The notes: a model not told the origin generated them from the letters alone. A stretch of 64,000 nucleotides of DNA from Bosea sp. (in: a-proteobacteria) (GCA_023910605.1 JAAVVV010000001.1:672698-736697); one strand, 5' to 3'; counted from the stretch's first letter, positions 36,095 to 45,363 are shown. Numbers and translations are program-made.

Positions 36095-37020
36095 TTGCGG
36101 ACCGGGAAGAGGCCCGCCGGCCTGAAGAACAGCACCGCCGCCATGAGGATGTAGATCAGCATGGGCGCCAGCGCGCGGCCGGTCTGGCTCGCGGCCGAGC
36201 CGTCCATGATCATGCGCAGCAGGAAGGGGCCGAAGATGCGCCCCAGCGTGTCCACGAGCCCGACCAGCAGCGCGGCGATGAAGGCCCCGCGGATCGAGCC
36301 GATGCCGCCGATCACGATGACGACGAAGGTGAGGATGAGCAGGTTGTCGCCCATGCCGGGCTCCACCGAAAGAATCGGCGCCACCATCGCGCCGGCGAAG
36401 CCCGCCAGCATGGCCCCGAAGCCGAACACGACCATGAACAGCTTCGAGATGTCGACGCCGAGCGCGGACACCATGGGCGCATTGGCGGCTCCGGCCCTGA
36501 CCAGCATGCCGATGCGTGTATAGGTGACGAGGATGTAGAGCAGGAGCGCGATGGCGAGACCCGAGCCGATCAGCGCGAGCCGGTAGACCGGGTAGAGCAC
36601 CCCGTCGAGCAGCACGACCGTGCCCGACAGGATGTCAGGCACCGGCACCGAGAGCGGCGCCGCCCCCCACACTACCTTCACCGCCTGGTTGAGGAAGATG
36701 ATGATGCCGAAGGTGGCAAGCACCTGATCGAGGTGGTCGCGGGCGTAAAGATGCCGGAACACCAGGAACTCCAGCAGCAGCCCGAACAGCAGCGCCGAGG
36801 GCAGGGCCAGCATCAGCCCGAGGAAGAAGTTGCCCGTCAGCGCCGTGAACATCGCCGCCAGATAGGCGCCGATCATGTACTGCACGCCGTGGGCGAGGTT
36901 GATGAAGTCCATCACCCCGAACACGAGCGTCAGCCCTGCGGCGATGAAGAACAGCAAGATGCCGAACTGCATCCCGTTCAGCATCTGGATCAGGAAAAGC
37001 GAAAAGGTCATCGCCGCCAC
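36091..37020 (-). CDS. livH: Branched-chain amino acid-type ABC transporter permease (LivH)
   Basis: A 309-residue permease with eight or nine membrane segments. Family motifs: LNGMQFGILLFFIAAGLTLVFGVMDFINLAHG (in part) at the N-terminus and TRIGMLVRAGAANAPMVSALGVDI as the coupling loop. It is separated from the binding-protein gene by 158 bases in which I see no gene; a processing site or attenuator would fit the usual excess of binding protein. Confidence 0.92.
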   Translation of the reverse strand: MAAMTFSLFLIQMLNGMQFGILLFFIAAGLTLVFGVMDFINLAHGVQYMIGAYLAAMFTALTGNFFLGLMLALPSALLFGLLLEFLVFRHLYARDHLDQVLATFGIIIFLNQAVKVVWGAAPLSVPVPDILSGTVVLLDGVLYPVYRLALIGSGLAIALLLYILVTYTRIGMLVRAGAANAPMVSALGVDISKLFMVVFGFGAMLAGFAGAMVAPILSVEPGMGDNLLILTFVVIVIGGIGSIRGAFIAALLVGLVDTLGRIFGPFLLRMIMDGSAASQTGRALAPMLIYILMAAVLFFRPAGLFPVRK

Positions 37021-37178
37021 GTGTCCTCAGTCTGCGGATATGTCTGAGGCGCCATCCCCGGCGCGCCATCGGCGGCGGAACGGGTCCATCCGTCGCCCCC
37101 GCGAAGCAAGGTCCATCCGCAGCCGCCCGGGCCGCCTCCGGATGCCATCGCGGGGCGCGACGTCTGGCGCGAAGGCCA

Positions 37179-38351
37179 TCAGCCGGCGGGCTTGCAGTCC
37201 TTGGCGTAGACGTCGACGTAATCGTCGAACACCTTTTCGCGGATTTCAGTCTGGAACTTGCCGTCCGGGCGCTTGGCGGCCTGCACGAGGTAGAAGTCCT
37301 GGATCGGGAATCCGTTGACGCCGATCCTGAAGTCGCCGCGAAGCGACTTGAAGTCGGCCTTGCGCAGGCCGGCGCGCACGGCGTTCCGGTCCGAGACCTT
37401 GCCGCCCGCCGCCTTGATCGCGGCGTCGATCATCAGCGCCGCGTCATAGGCCTGCATGGCGTAGGTGCCGGGCACGGCATTGAAGGCAGCCTCATAGGCG
37501 GCCACAAAGGCCTTGGACTGCGGGTTGTCCATGTTCGGCGCCCAGTTGGCGCCGCCGAAGAAGCCGACAGCCGCATCCTGCTGCGCGGGCAGCGTGGACT
37601 CGTCCACCGTGAAGGCGCTGAGGAACGGGATGTTGGCGAGGCCCGCCTGGCGATACTGGCGCACGAGGTTCACGCCCATGCCCCCGGGCATGAAGGTGAA
37701 GACGGCGTCCGGGCGGGCCGCGGCGATCTGCGCGAGCTCGGCCGAGAAGTCGAGCTGGCCGAGCGGCGTGTAGAGCTCGGCGACGACCTCGCCCTTGAAG
37801 TGGCGCTTGAAGCCGGCCATCGAGTCCCGGCCCGCCTGGTAGTTCGGCGTCATCAGGAAGACGCGCTTGAAGCCCTTGTCCTGCGCATGCTTGCCCAGAA
37901 CCTCATGGTTCTGGTCGTTCTGGTAGGAGGTCACGAAGAAATTCGGATGGCACTGCGCGCCCGCGAAGTTCGACGTGCCGGCATTGGGGCTGATCAGGAA
38001 GGCGTTGCTCTCGACCACGGGCTTGTGGATGGCCTGAAGCACGTTGGAGAAAATCGGGCCTACGACGAAATTGACCTGGTCGCGCTCGATGAGGCCGCGC
38101 ACCTTGGTCACCGCCACATCGGGCTTGAGCTCGTCATCGACGACCACCAGTTCCGTGTCGAGGCCGCCGAGCTTGCCGCCCATCTGCCGCACGGCCAGCT
38201 GGAAGCCGTCACGCGCCTGCTGGCCGAGCACCGCCGAGGGGCCCGACAGCGTCACCATGATGCCGACCTTGAGCTTTTCCTGGGCCTGCGCGGCACCGAT
38301 CATGGCCGCGAGCGCCCCCGCTGTCGCCAGCGTCTTCCAGTTGAGAACCAT
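37179..38351 (-). CDS. ABC transporter substrate-binding protein (LivJ/LivK type)
   Basis: A 390-residue periplasmic binding protein. Signal peptide residues 1-23 (ATAGALAAMIGAAQAQ), then EKLKVGIMVTLSGPSAVLGQQARDG typical of the family, two lobes, and several Cys (SNFAGAQCHPNFF; KDCKPAG). The ATG at 38351 with GGGAGA upstream is used; a TTG two codons earlier is less likely. First gene of the liv operon on the minus strand; an imperfect palindrome lies 99 bases upstream (38450-38467). Neighbouring acyl-CoA dehydrogenase and SDR suggest an organic acid ligand. Confidence 0.92.
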   Translation of the reverse strand: MVLNWKTLATAGALAAMIGAAQAQEKLKVGIMVTLSGPSAVLGQQARDGFQLAVRQMGGKLGGLDTELVVVDDELKPDVAVTKVRGLIERDQVNFVVGPIFSNVLQAIHKPVVESNAFLISPNAGTSNFAGAQCHPNFFVTSYQNDQNHEVLGKHAQDKGFKRVFLMTPNYQAGRDSMAGFKRHFKGEVVAELYTPLGQLDFSAELAQIAAARPDAVFTFMPGGMGVNLVRQYRQAGLANIPFLSAFTVDESTLPAQQDAAVGFFGGANWAPNMDNPQSKAFVAAYEAAFNAVPGTYAMQAYDAALMIDAAIKAAGGKVSDRNAVRAGLRKADFKSLRGDFRIGVNGFPIQDFYLVQAAKRPDGKFQTEIREKVFDDYVDVYAKDCKPAG

Positions 38352-38449
38352 CGACAATCTCCCTTGCGAACCTGTTTTCCTGGTAACCGGCGCCGCGCCC
38401 GCGCTTCGTTATGTCGCGTCCCTCTGCGCCCGACAATGTCCCACGGAAG

Positions 38450-38467
38450 TATTTTAAGCTTGAAATA
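38450..38467. promoter_or_regulatory. 18-bp palindrome upstream of the liv operon
   Basis: TATTTTAAG / CTTGAAATA pair at eight of nine positions around a central GC. It is AT-rich within a GC-rich region and sits between the upstream dehydrogenase stop and the binding-protein start. Operator or promoter element for the transporter is likely. Confidence 0.45.
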
Positions 38468-38503
38468 TCGAGGCTGTGAAGCCCCGCCGTGCGATGCTGG
38501 CCA

Positions 38504-39718
38504 TCAAGGCGCGAGATCGCCTGCGCCCCAGTGCCAGAAATCGCCGCCTTCCTCGCCATAGCGGCCGGCCAGCACCATGCGGTGCACCTCGTCGGCACCA
38601 TCGACGAGCCGGGCCTGGCGGGCATAGCGGTAGATCCATTCCAGCACCGTGTCGCGCGAGTAGCCCCGCGCGCCATTGAGCTGGATGGCCATGTCCACGC
38701 AGCGGTGCAGCGCGTTCGCCACATGAACCTTGGCCATGGAGATCTCCTTGCGCGCCTTCGCGCCCTGATCGAGCTTCCAGGCGGCGTGCATCACCAGCAG
38801 CCGCCCGATCTGAATGTCGGAGGCCGCCTCGCCCAGCTTGATCTGCACGCTTTCGCGGTCCTTGAGCTTCACGCCGAAGCCTTCGCGCACCGAGACATAG
38901 GCCTGCGCGATCTCCATGGAGCGCTTGGCGAGGCCGAGCCAGCGCATGCAATGGGTCAGGCGCGCCGGGCCCAGCCGGATCTGCGTGACCTTCAGCCCGT
39001 CGCCGATCCCCATGAGCACGTCCTCATCGGCCACCTCCAGCCCGTCGAAGGAGAGTTCGCAGTGCCCGCCATGCTCCTCGGGCCCCATGATCGGAATGCG
39101 CCGCTCGATACGCCAGCCGGGCTGGTCCCGGTGGAAGAGGAAGGCGCTCAGGCCCTTGCGCGGATCGTCCGAGGTCCGTGCCATCACGATGAAATGCGCC
39201 GCCTCGGCCGCGCCGGTGATGTACCATTTGCGGCCGCGGATCACCCAGCCGGCACTGGTCTTCTCCGCAAGGGTGCGGATCATGGCGGGGTCCGACCCCC
39301 CGCCCGGATGCGGCTCGGTCATTGCGAAGGCCGAACGTACGCGGCCCTCGACGATGGGCCTGAGCCAGCGCTCCTTCTGCGCCGCAGTGCCGACCTTGGC
39401 GAGGATGTTCATGTTGCCATCGTCCGGCGCCGCGCAGTTGAAGACCACGGGCCCGAAGATCGAGCGGTTTGCCTCCTCGTACATCGCCGCCCAGCCCACA
39501 ACGGCAAGTCCCATGCCCCCAGCAGACTGCGGCGCCTGGGGCGACCACAGCCCCGCCACCCGCGCCTTCGCGCGCAGGCGCTCCAGCGCGGGCAGCGCGA
39601 TGTTGTCATGGCTATCCCAGTTTGTGCGGTCAGCCTCGATCGGCATGATCTCGGTCTCGACGAAGGCGCGCGTGCGCCGCCGGACGGCGTCGATCTCGGG
39701 GGGAAGCGTGAAATCCAT
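38504..39718 (-). CDS. Acyl-CoA dehydrogenase, ACAD11-like
   Basis: A 404-residue FAD enzyme. Motifs: FAMTEPHPGGGSDPAMIRT (substrate/FAD loop), GRKWYITGAAEAAHFIVMAR and the C-terminal RLVDGADEVHRMVLA, where ordinary dehydrogenases have YEGTxEI; the DGxDEVH ending is that of the ACAD10/11 group, known for 4-hydroxy acid degradation through 4-phospho intermediates. The partner phosphotransferase is not in the window. An SDR gene lies nine bases upstream on the same strand, so both are probably in one transcript. Confidence 0.88.
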   Translation of the reverse strand: MDFTLPPEIDAVRRRTRAFVETEIMPIEADRTNWDSHDNIALPALERLRAKARVAGLWSPQAPQSAGGMGLAVVGWAAMYEEANRSIFGPVVFNCAAPDDGNMNILAKVGTAAQKERWLRPIVEGRVRSAFAMTEPHPGGGSDPAMIRTLAEKTSAGWVIRGRKWYITGAAEAAHFIVMARTSDDPRKGLSAFLFHRDQPGWRIERRIPIMGPEEHGGHCELSFDGLEVADEDVLMGIGDGLKVTQIRLGPARLTHCMRWLGLAKRSMEIAQAYVSVREGFGVKLKDRESVQIKLGEAASDIQIGRLLVMHAAWKLDQGAKARKEISMAKVHVANALHRCVDMAIQLNGARGYSRDTVLEWIYRYARQARLVDGADEVHRMVLAGRYGEEGGDFWHWGAGDLAP

Positions 39719-39727
39719 GGCCAGCGC

Positions 39728-40477
39728 TCACAGGGAGGAGACGAGATGGCCGCCATCGACCGCGATGACGGAGCCCGTCATGAAGGAAGATGCCTGCGAT
39801 GCAAGCAGGAGAAAAGGCCCGTCAAGCTCTTCGAGTTCGCCGAGGCGGCGCATCGGCACGCGCTTGACCAGCGCCTCGCCGGCGGCCGATGCGAAGAAAT
39901 CATCGTTTATGGCGGTTCGCATGTACCCCGGCGCGATTGCATTGACCCTTATGCGGTGGCGCGCCCATTCGAGCGCGAGCGCGCGGGTCATCTGGATCAC
40001 GCCCGCCTTCGACATGGCGTAGGGCGCCACCGCCCCCGCCACGCGCATCCCGAGGATCGAGGCGATGTTGATGATGCTGCCGCCGCGGTCCGCCGCGATC
40101 AGGCTGCGCGCGGCCGCTGCGGCGACGAGGAAGCAGCCGCGCAGATTGGTGTCGACGATGCGGTCAAAGGCGGCGGCGCTGACATCGACCGCAGCCTGTG
40201 GCCCGGCGATGCCGGCATTGTTCACGACCACGTCGAGCGGCCCGGCCGCCGCGATGCAGGCGGCGATGGAAGCCTCGTCGGTCACGTCGAGGGACAATGC
40301 CCTTGCCTTGTGCCCCTGCGCCGCCAGCGCCCCGGCCAGAGCCTCTAGCCGGTCCAGCCGCCGCGCCGCCAGCACCACCTGCGCGCCGGCGCTGGTCGCC
40401 ACCTGCGCGAGATGGGTTCCAAGCCCCGAAGACGCGCCAGTGATCAGCACGGTCCGTCCCTTGAGGCTGAACGTCAT
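39728..40477 (-). CDS. SDR family oxidoreductase
   Basis: A 249-residue classical short-chain dehydrogenase/reductase. Cofactor loop TGASSGLGTHLAQ (from residue 14), NNAGIAG near 86, catalytic Ser in NIASILG (about 141), Tyr and Lys in YAMSKAG (about 154-158), and the PGYMRT loop. Arg residues after the first strand (AARRLDR) favour NADP(H). The C-terminal ASSFMTGSVIAVDGGHLV is typical. Likely oxidises a 3- or 4-hydroxyacyl intermediate together with the downstream dehydrogenase, by context only. Confidence 0.9.
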   Translation of the reverse strand: MTFSLKGRTVLITGASSGLGTHLAQVATSAGAQVVLAARRLDRLEALAGALAAQGHKARALSLDVTDEASIAACIAAAGPLDVVVNNAGIAGPQAAVDVSAAAFDRIVDTNLRGCFLVAAAAARSLIAADRGGSIINIASILGMRVAGAVAPYAMSKAGVIQMTRALALEWARHRIRVNAIAPGYMRTAINDDFFASAAGEALVKRVPMRRLGELEELDGPFLLLASQASSFMTGSVIAVDGGHLVSSL

Positions 40478-40708
40478 GTTGGCTCCCCTGCGCCGTCTTG
40501 CCCATGGGCGCTGACGGTTAAGCTGTCACGCAGCATGCCTTGGCTCGGGCGCGGTGGGAAGCGCCGCTTCGCGCCGGGGCGCCAGCCTGACGACGCGCCG
40601 GCCAGAGGGTTGATCGGGGTCAAACCCGCGCGTGCTTGTCACAGGCAGGATGCGGGCCTGGGGTTGACGGTGCAGCACGCTAGCGCTTAAAGTACTGAAA
40701 GATATCAG

Positions 40709-40725
40709 TTTTTATTCATTCTAAT
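40709..40725. promoter_or_regulatory. Possible ICE-like (Irr) box upstream of irr
   Basis: In an AT-rich stretch 14-30 bases before the irr start, ATTCTAA matches the right half of the iron-control element known from Bradyrhizobium Irr targets (TTTAGAA-type inverted repeat); the left half is poor. Self-control would fit, but the match is partial. Confidence 0.3.
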
Positions 40726-40738
40726 CTGCGAGGTCGAT

Positions 40739-41239
40739 ATGGACGCGCATCTGGCATCCTGGGTGAAGGCAAGCGCGGCTCACCAGCCCGGCGGCCGCGC
40801 CGGGGCAGGCGGCTGCCCAGTCAGCGCCGTGCGCGAACGGCTGAGGGTGGCGGGCCTGCGCCCGACGCGCCAGCGCATCCTTCTGGGTTGGCTTCTGTTC
40901 GCCAGGGGCCACCGCCACGTCTCGGCCGAGGATCTCTACGGCGAGGCCACGCGGGCTCGGGCGGCGCTGTCGCTCGCCACCGTCTACAACACGCTGCGGC
41001 AGTTCTCCGAAGCCGGCCTTCTCCGGCAGGTCCATGTCGGTTCGGGCAAGGCCTATTTCGACACCTGCACCGGCTCGCATCACCATTTCGTCGTCGAGGA
41101 TGAGGATCTTGTCTTCGACGTGCCCGATGGGGGGATCGCCATCGGCCCGGTTCCCGAGGCGCCGCCGGGCTTCCGCATCGTGGGCGTCGATGTCGTCGTG
41201 CGCCTCGCGCGCATCGAGCCCGACGCGGAGCGCGGCTGA
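40739..41239 (+). CDS. irr: Iron response regulator Irr (Fur family)
   Basis: A 166-residue Fur-family regulator that senses heme and controls heme and iron genes in Hyphomicrobiales. Winged-helix segment LRPTRQRILLGWLLFARGHRHVSAEDLY (in parts, residues 40-67) and SLATVYNTLRQFSEAGLL are diagnostic of Irr; HHH at 114-116 is the second heme/metal site, and Cys26-Pro27 in an otherwise variable N-terminus looks like a heme regulatory motif. The N-terminus before this motif is about 15 residues longer than in some relatives. Its stop overlaps the start of the ferredoxin gene. Confidence 0.92.
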   Translation: MDAHLASWVKASAAHQPGGRAGAGGCPVSAVRERLRVAGLRPTRQRILLGWLLFARGHRHVSAEDLYGEATRARAALSLATVYNTLRQFSEAGLLRQVHVGSGKAYFDTCTGSHHHFVVEDEDLVFDVPDGGIAIGPVPEAPPGFRIVGVDVVVRLARIEPDAERG

Positions 41240-41556
41240 TGATCGTGTGCCAGTGCAATGTCCTGACCAGGGCCGATGTGCTGTCGGTCTTTGCGCGCGA
41301 GCATGTCGTCATGCCCCGCACGCCGGCGCAGGTGCAGCGCTGCCTGGGCTGCGCGCCGCAATGCGGCTGCTGCGCCAGCGCTGTCCGCGAAATCCTGGTC
41401 GAGGCTGGCTTCACCGGCTGCACGGTGGGCTGTGCCGCCTGTCCTGGCGAGGGCGGCGCCGATGTGGCCAATGACGAGGGCGGGTTGGCGTCCTTGGGCG
41501 CGCCATCGCGGCAGGGGCGCGTTGCGTTCGGCGGAGCCGGCGTGCAGGCCAGCTGA
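41239..41556 (+). CDS. bfd: Bacterioferritin-associated ferredoxin-like (2Fe-2S) protein
   Basis: A 105-residue protein whose N-terminal 55 residues are Bfd-like: C4-x-C6 and C42-x-x-C45 (in PQCGCCASAVREIL) form the usual cluster ligands. Bfd reduces bacterioferritin to release iron. Additional cysteines at 35, 38, 44, 61, 65 and 68 and an unrelated Gly/Ala-rich tail of about 40 residues are not part of standard Bfd. The start codon lies one base inside the irr stop, so both are made from one message; iron release would be tied to heme sensing. Confidence 0.85.
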   Translation: MIVCQCNVLTRADVLSVFAREHVVMPRTPAQVQRCLGCAPQCGCCASAVREILVEAGFTGCTVGCAACPGEGGADVANDEGGLASLGAPSRQGRVAFGGAGVQAS

Positions 41557-41629
41557 ATCCGGCATCTGCATTTAACCGGCTCGTCACCCTTCATGCCGTA
41601 TAAGGGCCCGTCAAGGCGGGATCGGCAGG

Positions 41630-42379
41630 ATGCACGGATTAGATGCTCTGGTTGTGCGGGGGCTGGTGAAGCGTTTCGGCGGCTTCACGGCGGTGAACGG
41701 GCTTGATCTGACCGTGCGTCGCGGCGAGCTTTACGCTCTTCTGGGTCCCAATGGCGCTGGCAAGACCACGTCGCTGCGCATCGTGGCCGGGCTTCTGGCC
41801 CCCGATGCCGGCGACATCGCCATATGCGGCGTCGACCGCCTTCGCGATCCCGTGGGCGCCAAGCGCGTGGTTGCCTGGCTGCCTGACGAGCCCATGGTCT
41901 ATGACAAGCTGACGCCGGTCGAGTATCTCGAACTGGTCGCAGGGCTCTGGCAGGTCGCGCCGGCGCTGGCGGTTCGCCGGCGCGACGAGCTTATGGCCAC
42001 GCTGGATCTCGTGCGGGTTGCTGACCAGCGCTGCGAGGGCTTCTCCAAGGGCATGCGCCAGAAGGTGGCGCTCGCAGGCGCGCTGATCCACGAGCCCGAG
42101 CTTCTTATCCTCGACGAGCCCCTGACCGGCCTCGACGCCTCGATGGCGCGGCATGTCAAGGGCCTGTTGCAGGAGCGCGTGCGCCGTGGCGTCACCGTGA
42201 TCCTGACCACCCACATCCTCGAGGTCGCCGAACGGCTCAGCGACCGCATCGGCATCATCCGAAACGGCCGACTGGTCCGCGAAGGCACCATGGCGGAGTT
42301 GCGGGGCGCCGGCGCCGCCCCGGAATCCACCCTCGAGGATGTCTTCCTCGATATCGTCGACCGCGACGAGGCCGCCTGA
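41630..42379 (+). CDS. ABC transporter ATP-binding protein (exporter type)
   Basis: A 249-residue ABC ATPase: Walker A GPNGAGKTT near residue 38, signature FSKGMRQKVALAGAL near 140, Walker B LLILDEPLTGLD, and H-loop TTHILE. The CcmA/NatA-like sequence fits an ABC-2 exporter. Start ATG 41630 has GGCAGG just upstream. It is followed two bases later by the permease gene. Confidence 0.92.
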   Translation: MHGLDALVVRGLVKRFGGFTAVNGLDLTVRRGELYALLGPNGAGKTTSLRIVAGLLAPDAGDIAICGVDRLRDPVGAKRVVAWLPDEPMVYDKLTPVEYLELVAGLWQVAPALAVRRRDELMATLDLVRVADQRCEGFSKGMRQKVALAGALIHEPELLILDEPLTGLDASMARHVKGLLQERVRRGVTVILTTHILEVAERLSDRIGIIRNGRLVREGTMAELRGAGAAPESTLEDVFLDIVDRDEAA

Positions 42380-42381
42380 TC

Positions 42382-43923
42382 ATGCCAGGCCTTCTCCCGT
42401 CCATGAGCGGGCCGACCCGCGTGGTCCTCGCCCATGAGGGACGGCTTGCCCTTCGCGGGTTGATGGATATGGCCGGCCCTGCCAGTCCGTCGCGCCCCTG
42501 GCGCATCGGCGGCGTCATCGCCGTCATCCTCCTCATCATCACGGGCGTGGCGCAGATGCTGCTGCTCGACGCTGGCGCGCTCGATCCCGCAGATCCCGGC
42601 GTGCGCATCATGCTCACCATCAACCTCGCCTTCATCTTCGTGCTGATGGTCTCGGCCGCGCTCGATTCGGCGGCCCATGCGCTCTATGCGCGCGGCGACT
42701 ATGATCTGCTCTTCTCGGCGCCTTTGTCTCCCCGCACGGTGCTCCTGGTCAGGGCGCTCAACGTGCTCGGCTTCACCGTGGCGAAGGCCGGCCTTTATGG
42801 CGCGCCGCTCATCCTCCTGCTGGCCTGGGAGCGCGGCGCGCACTGGCTCGCCGGCCTGCCGCTCATGCTGGCGCTGGCGCTGATGGCGACAGCCCTCGCC
42901 ATCGGCCTTGCCATGGGGTTGGTGCGCCTCATCGGGGTCCGCAGCATGCGGGTGGTGGCGCAGGTCGTGGCGGCGCTGGCGGGCCTCCTCGTCCTCGTCA
43001 TGGTGAAGTGGGACGCGATCTTCGGCCCCGGGCCCAGGGATGCGCTCATCAAGGCCTATGCCGCCGACCAGGCGGCGCCGCTTTGGCGCCTCGTCACGCT
43101 GCCGGCGCGGGCGATGACGACCGATCCGGCAGCCCTTGCGGCCATGCTGGCGCTGGCGGGGCTGTTCGCTGCCCTCATGTTCATTGCCCTTGCCGAAAGC
43201 TTCGTGCGCAACGCGGTGCTGGCGGCCGGCTCCGCCACGTCCGGCCCCATGAAGTCGCACCGCAGCAAGGCGAGCTTCGGCCGCTCGCCGTTTGCGGTGC
43301 TGATGCTCAAGGAGCGCCGCATCATACTGCGCGATCCGTGGCTGATGTCACAGATCCTGATGCAGTGCATCTTCCTGCTGCCTATCGTGATCGTGACCGT
43401 CTTTCGCGTGGTGACCGGGGCGAATGACACGAGCGCGCTCGCCCCCATCCTCATCGTTCTCACGGGTCAGATCGCCGGCGGGCTGACGTGGATCGCGGTG
43501 TCGGGCGACGACGCGTCCGAGCTTTCCCTGACCGCTCCGCTCAACGGCCGCCTGCGCCAGCGCGCGCGCCTCGCCGCCGTCGCCTGGCTGGCGGCGGCCC
43601 TCGCCGCGCCGCCGCTGATGCTGGTGATGCTGTTCGACGCCTGGACCGGGCTGGTCAGCTTCGCCGGGGCCGCCCTCGCCATTCTCTGCGCCATGTTCGT
43701 CAACCTGTGGCATCAGTCGCGGCTGGCGCGCACGGGCATGATCCGTCGGCGCATGAAGAGCCCGGTGACGGTCACGCTCATGGAACTGGCCACCCTCACC
43801 CTGGTCGCGGTGGCTTGCTGGCCCCTGCTGATGGGCGAATACCTCGCCGGCGGCGTCGGCCTCGTGCTGGTCGCGATCACCATGGGCGCGCTCTTTGCCG
43901 CCCGCCGCCGCGAACTGGCCTGA
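42382..43923 (+). CDS. ABC-2 type transporter permease
   Basis: A 513-residue membrane protein with about twelve hydrophobic segments, paired with the ATPase just upstream. A central hydrophilic part (MKSHRSKASFGRSPFAVLMLKERRIILRDPWLMSQ, in pieces) holds the KERRIILRDPW element seen in heterologous-subunit ABC-2 permeases. Substrate unknown. It ends without a clear terminator before the RND genes. Confidence 0.85.
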   Translation: MPGLLPSMSGPTRVVLAHEGRLALRGLMDMAGPASPSRPWRIGGVIAVILLIITGVAQMLLLDAGALDPADPGVRIMLTINLAFIFVLMVSAALDSAAHALYARGDYDLLFSAPLSPRTVLLVRALNVLGFTVAKAGLYGAPLILLLAWERGAHWLAGLPLMLALALMATALAIGLAMGLVRLIGVRSMRVVAQVVAALAGLLVLVMVKWDAIFGPGPRDALIKAYAADQAAPLWRLVTLPARAMTTDPAALAAMLALAGLFAALMFIALAESFVRNAVLAAGSATSGPMKSHRSKASFGRSPFAVLMLKERRIILRDPWLMSQILMQCIFLLPIVIVTVFRVVTGANDTSALAPILIVLTGQIAGGLTWIAVSGDDASELSLTAPLNGRLRQRARLAAVAWLAAALAAPPLMLVMLFDAWTGLVSFAGAALAILCAMFVNLWHQSRLARTGMIRRRMKSPVTVTLMELATLTLVAVACWPLLMGEYLAGGVGLVLVAITMGALFAARRRELA

Positions 43924-44180
43924 CAAGGTCACGCTGATCGCCGCGACGGATCAGGCCGGGGGCTCACCCCGCTCAGGCGAACGCGGCGGGGCGCGGGTCG
44001 TGCTGGCGACGCCCATCCGGCCGGACCACGAGGCGGCATCCCGCAGCTGAAGCAGACGGAGAGGAAGGGCGGCCCGAGGCCCTGTTTTTCCGGCACGGCC
44101 AAAACGTATTGATGTTTGCCATTGAGTATCAAGCAGGAACTACTCTAGATGCCGTATCGAGTGATCGTGCGGAGGAAAAG

Positions 44181-45350
44181 ATGATGAGGCTATCCTGGGC
44201 AATAGGGGCTCTTCTCGTTTCTGCAGCCATCGGACATGCGGCCGCCGCCTCAGCCCAGCAAGGGCCCCCGCAGGCGCTGCCGGTCACGGTCGCCAAGCCC
44301 GTGATGCGCAACGTCACGGAGACGGTCGAGTTCACGGGCCGTTTCCAGGCCTCCGCAACCGTTCAGGTGGTCTCGCGCGTCTCGGGCCTCCTCGAGAAAG
44401 CCCCTTTCACCGAAGGCGGCAACGTCAAGGCCGGCGACGTGCTGTTCGTCATCGACGCGCGGCCCTTCGAGGCGGCGGCCGCGCAGGCCCAGGCGCAGCT
44501 TGACGCTCAACAGACCCGCCTTGATCTGGCGCAGTCGAATTTCGACCGCTCGCGCGCCCTTCAGCGCACCGGCAACATCACCGATGCCACCTTCCAGGCG
44601 AGCCAGCAGGCCTTCCTCGAGGCCCAGGCGAGCCTGGCCTCCGCCCGCGCTGCGCTCGCCAGCGCCAGGCTTGACCTCGAATTCTCGACGATCCGCGCCC
44701 CGATCGATGGTCGCATAAGCCGAAAGCTGATCACGGAAGGCAACCTGGTCGCCCCGGGCACCCAGGGGCAGGGCAGCCTGCTGACCACGATCCTCTCGAT
44801 TGATCCGATCTACTTCTTCTTCGACGTGGACGAGACGACCTACCTGAACTACCGCCGGCTTGTCGTGGGAGGGCCTGGGGGGACCCCGCAGATCCCGGTC
44901 TCGGTCGCGCTGCCGGACGAAACCGAGTTCCGCTATCGCGGCGTTGTCAATTATGTCGATGCGCAGGTGGATGCCGCGACAGGCACCGTGGCCGTGCGCG
45001 CGGTGCTGCCCAATCCCGACGGCAGGCTTACGCCCGGGCTGTTCGGACGCGTCCGCCTGCCGGTCGGGCTTCCCTTTGATGCTCTCATCGTGCCGGATGC
45101 CGCAGTCAGCACCTCCGCTGCCGGCACTTACGTCATGACGGTGAATGCCGAGGGCGTCGTGGCCCCCAAGCCGGTGCAGGCGGGACCGCGCCTGGGCGCT
45201 TTCCGTGCCATCCGCGGCGGTCTGACCGCAGAGGATCGGGTGATAGTCAGCGGACTCATGCGGGCGAGGCCGGGAGGCAAGGTGCTGCCGCAGCCGACCG
45301 AACTGACCGTGCCGCCCGATCTCGGGTGGCCCTCCGCAGCCAAGCGCTGA
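44181..45350 (+). CDS. RND efflux transporter periplasmic adaptor (membrane fusion protein)
   Basis: A 389-residue MexA/AcrA-like adaptor: signal peptide about 1-25 (AASAQQ), barrel-sandwich start ETVEFTGRFQASATVQVVSRVSG, a coiled coil rich in Ala/Gln (about 90-150), then LEFSTIRAPIDGRISRKLITEGNLV (in pieces). No lipobox Cys is visible, so it is secreted rather than lipid-anchored. ATG 44181 follows a strong GGAGGAAAAG. The 257-base upstream gap is AT-rich near 44100 and is the likely promoter; no local regulator gene is present. Confidence 0.92.
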   Translation: MMRLSWAIGALLVSAAIGHAAAASAQQGPPQALPVTVAKPVMRNVTETVEFTGRFQASATVQVVSRVSGLLEKAPFTEGGNVKAGDVLFVIDARPFEAAAAQAQAQLDAQQTRLDLAQSNFDRSRALQRTGNITDATFQASQQAFLEAQASLASARAALASARLDLEFSTIRAPIDGRISRKLITEGNLVAPGTQGQGSLLTTILSIDPIYFFFDVDETTYLNYRRLVVGGPGGTPQIPVSVALPDETEFRYRGVVNYVDAQVDAATGTVAVRAVLPNPDGRLTPGLFGRVRLPVGLPFDALIVPDAAVSTSAAGTYVMTVNAEGVVAPKPVQAGPRLGAFRAIRGGLTAEDRVIVSGLMRARPGGKVLPQPTELTVPPDLGWPSAAKR

Positions 45351-45363
45351 CGGAGCGGGTGCG

